DNA of 43,354 bases from assembly GCA_017503325.1 (NCBI GenBank), contig JAFVTI010000004.1, positions 1 to 43,354 on the forward strand, read 5' to 3'. The DNA comes from Clostridia bacterium. Its GTDB lineage: Bacteria > Bacillota > Clostridia > Oscillospirales > CAG-272. A model generated the notes under the pieces. That model saw only the letters and a list, made by a program, of their open reading frames with translations. It did not search any database and was not told where the DNA came from. A program made the position numbers and the translations under genes. Shown here piece by piece: positions 42,523-43,354 of this stretch (position 1 is its first letter; every line of letters starts with the position of its first letter).

Positions 42523-43354
42523 ATGAAAGATTTAATTAAAGCTATCCGCTTTGCAGCCAATATGAATCAGGAGCAGTTCGCGTCGGCCCTCGGCACAACT
42601 CCGCTTTCTATCAACCGTTGGGAGAATGGTAAAACTCTGCCCAACCGTATGGCGCAGACACAGTTATATAATTTTTGCAAAGAGCATGCGATTGATGTTG
42701 CACAGCTCATCATAGACACAAAAGCATACGGAGATACTGATAATAAGCTCGTCCTCTATCACGGATCGAAGAAAGGTATTATAGGAGATATCGCACCTAT
42801 CAGCCGCGGCGAGTGTGACTTCGGTAGGGGCTTTTATATGGGGACGAATACGCTTCAGCCGTTAACTCTTGTTTGCAATGAGGACAAACCCAAGTTCTAC
42901 ACGGTTGAGCTTGATATGACAGGGCTGAAGGTGTTGACCGTTGAGATCGGCATGGATTGGGCTATGCTTATTGCTTACTACCGCAAGGAGATGGAGAGCG
43001 CCAAAGGCACACCTATTTACGAAAAATATGCACGCATGGCTGACGGTTATGATGTGATTATCGGATACATTGCAAACGACCGTATGTATACCGAGCTTTC
43101 CCGTTTCTTCAACAAAACACTTACCGACGTGGCTCTTATCAATTGCCTCTCTGCCCTTGACCTTGGCAAGCAATACGTTGCAATCAGTGAAAAGGCGTGT
43201 AGGCAGATTAAAATTCTGAAGGAAGAACCTCTCTCCCAGTTGGAGCTTTCGTTGCTCAAGGACATGAGTGCAGAAAGAAGAAAAGAAGGAATTGCGCTGG
43301 CAGAGGAAATCGAGGTTAAATACCGTCGCGAAGGCAAATTCTTCGACGAAATAT
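42523..43354 (+). CDS. HTH-DUF3990 fusion protein (ADP-ribosyltransferase-like), partial
   Basis: ATG at 42523 follows AGGTGG. The frame stays open to the window end (277 codons), so the C-terminus is missing. Residues 1-65 form an XRE-type helix-turn-helix (MNQEQFASALGTTPLSINRW is the core). From about residue 80, LVLYHGSKKGIIGDIAP, then GECDFGRGFYMGTN and FYTVELDMTGLKVL match DUF3990, a family with an ADP-ribosyltransferase-like fold: His in YHGS and Tyr in GRGFY are the usual NAD-binding positions. DUF3990 genes are often found in toxin-antitoxin-like or phage defence settings. The fusion to a DNA-binding domain and the operator suggest self-repression. It is divergent from, and separate from, the araC regulon. 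Confidence 0.82.
   Translation, partial: MKDLIKAIRFAANMNQEQFASALGTTPLSINRWENGKTLPNRMAQTQLYNFCKEHAIDVAQLIIDTKAYGDTDNKLVLYHGSKKGIIGDIAPISRGECDFGRGFYMGTNTLQPLTLVCNEDKPKFYTVELDMTGLKVLTVEIGMDWAMLIAYYRKEMESAKGTPIYEKYARMADGYDVIIGYIANDRMYTELSRFFNKTLTDVALINCLSALDLGKQYVAISEKACRQIKILKEEPLSQLELSLLKDMSAERRKEGIALAEEIEVKYRREGKFFDEI

Overview
The window looks like a chromosome segment from a Gram-positive gut-type anaerobe of the Clostridia. The signs are strong AGGAGG-type ribosome binding sites, small ECF sigma factors that overlap membrane-anchored partners, BspA-type leucine-rich lipoproteins, a MoxR/DUF58/vWA cluster and rho-independent terminators. The species cannot be named from sequence alone. Everything between about 0.9 and 42.3 kb is on the minus strand, in a few long, tightly packed operons.

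Layout. (1) 1-1030: the end of a Clp-type chaperone gene, then a gene-poor scar. The scar holds tRNA-Pro 3'-end fragments in direct repeat, several hairpins, a truncated unknown gene and the last ~35 codons of a decayed ABC ATPase gene. (2) 1069-16305, operon D: DUF4175-like protein, MoxR ATPase, DUF58 protein, two vWA membrane proteins, then ABC ATPase, fused double ABC-2 permease, leucine-rich lipoprotein and two propeller-type lipoproteins. (3) 16524-24886, operon C: ECF sigma, anti-sigma-like protein, anchored propeller-type protein, permease, leucine-rich lipoprotein, second anchored propeller-type protein. (4) 25207-34868, operon B: ECF sigma, anti-sigma-like protein, two tandem lipoproteins, permease, another anchored protein, ABC ATPase. 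(5) 35406-41161, operon A: ECF sigma, anti-sigma-like protein, lipoprotein, permease. (6) 41361-42341: an AraC-family regulator. (7) 42523 to the end, plus strand: an HTH-DUF3990 protein with its own promoter and operator.

The main find is a regulon. The araC-type gene and all four operons have a promoter with a TGn-extended -10 box, a poor -35 box, and a 16-bp motif (GTGCCGAWRRGGTRTT, minus strand). In all five the motif sits at exactly the same distance from the -10 box. This implies that one activator, most simply the adjacent AraC-family protein, switches on itself and the whole 40-kb set. The three sigma operons also carry a second, ECF-like promoter motif just upstream of the sigma gene.

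Taken together, the genes describe a multi-copy envelope system: four full-length fused ABC-2 permeases with large outside domains, only two intact (about 94% identical) ATPases, eight related propeller-type surface proteins with a conserved Cys/His motif, two leucine-rich lipoproteins with a CX2HX6CX2C motif, and three sigma/anti-sigma pairs whose outside domains are related. The substrate and the signal are not visible in the sequence.
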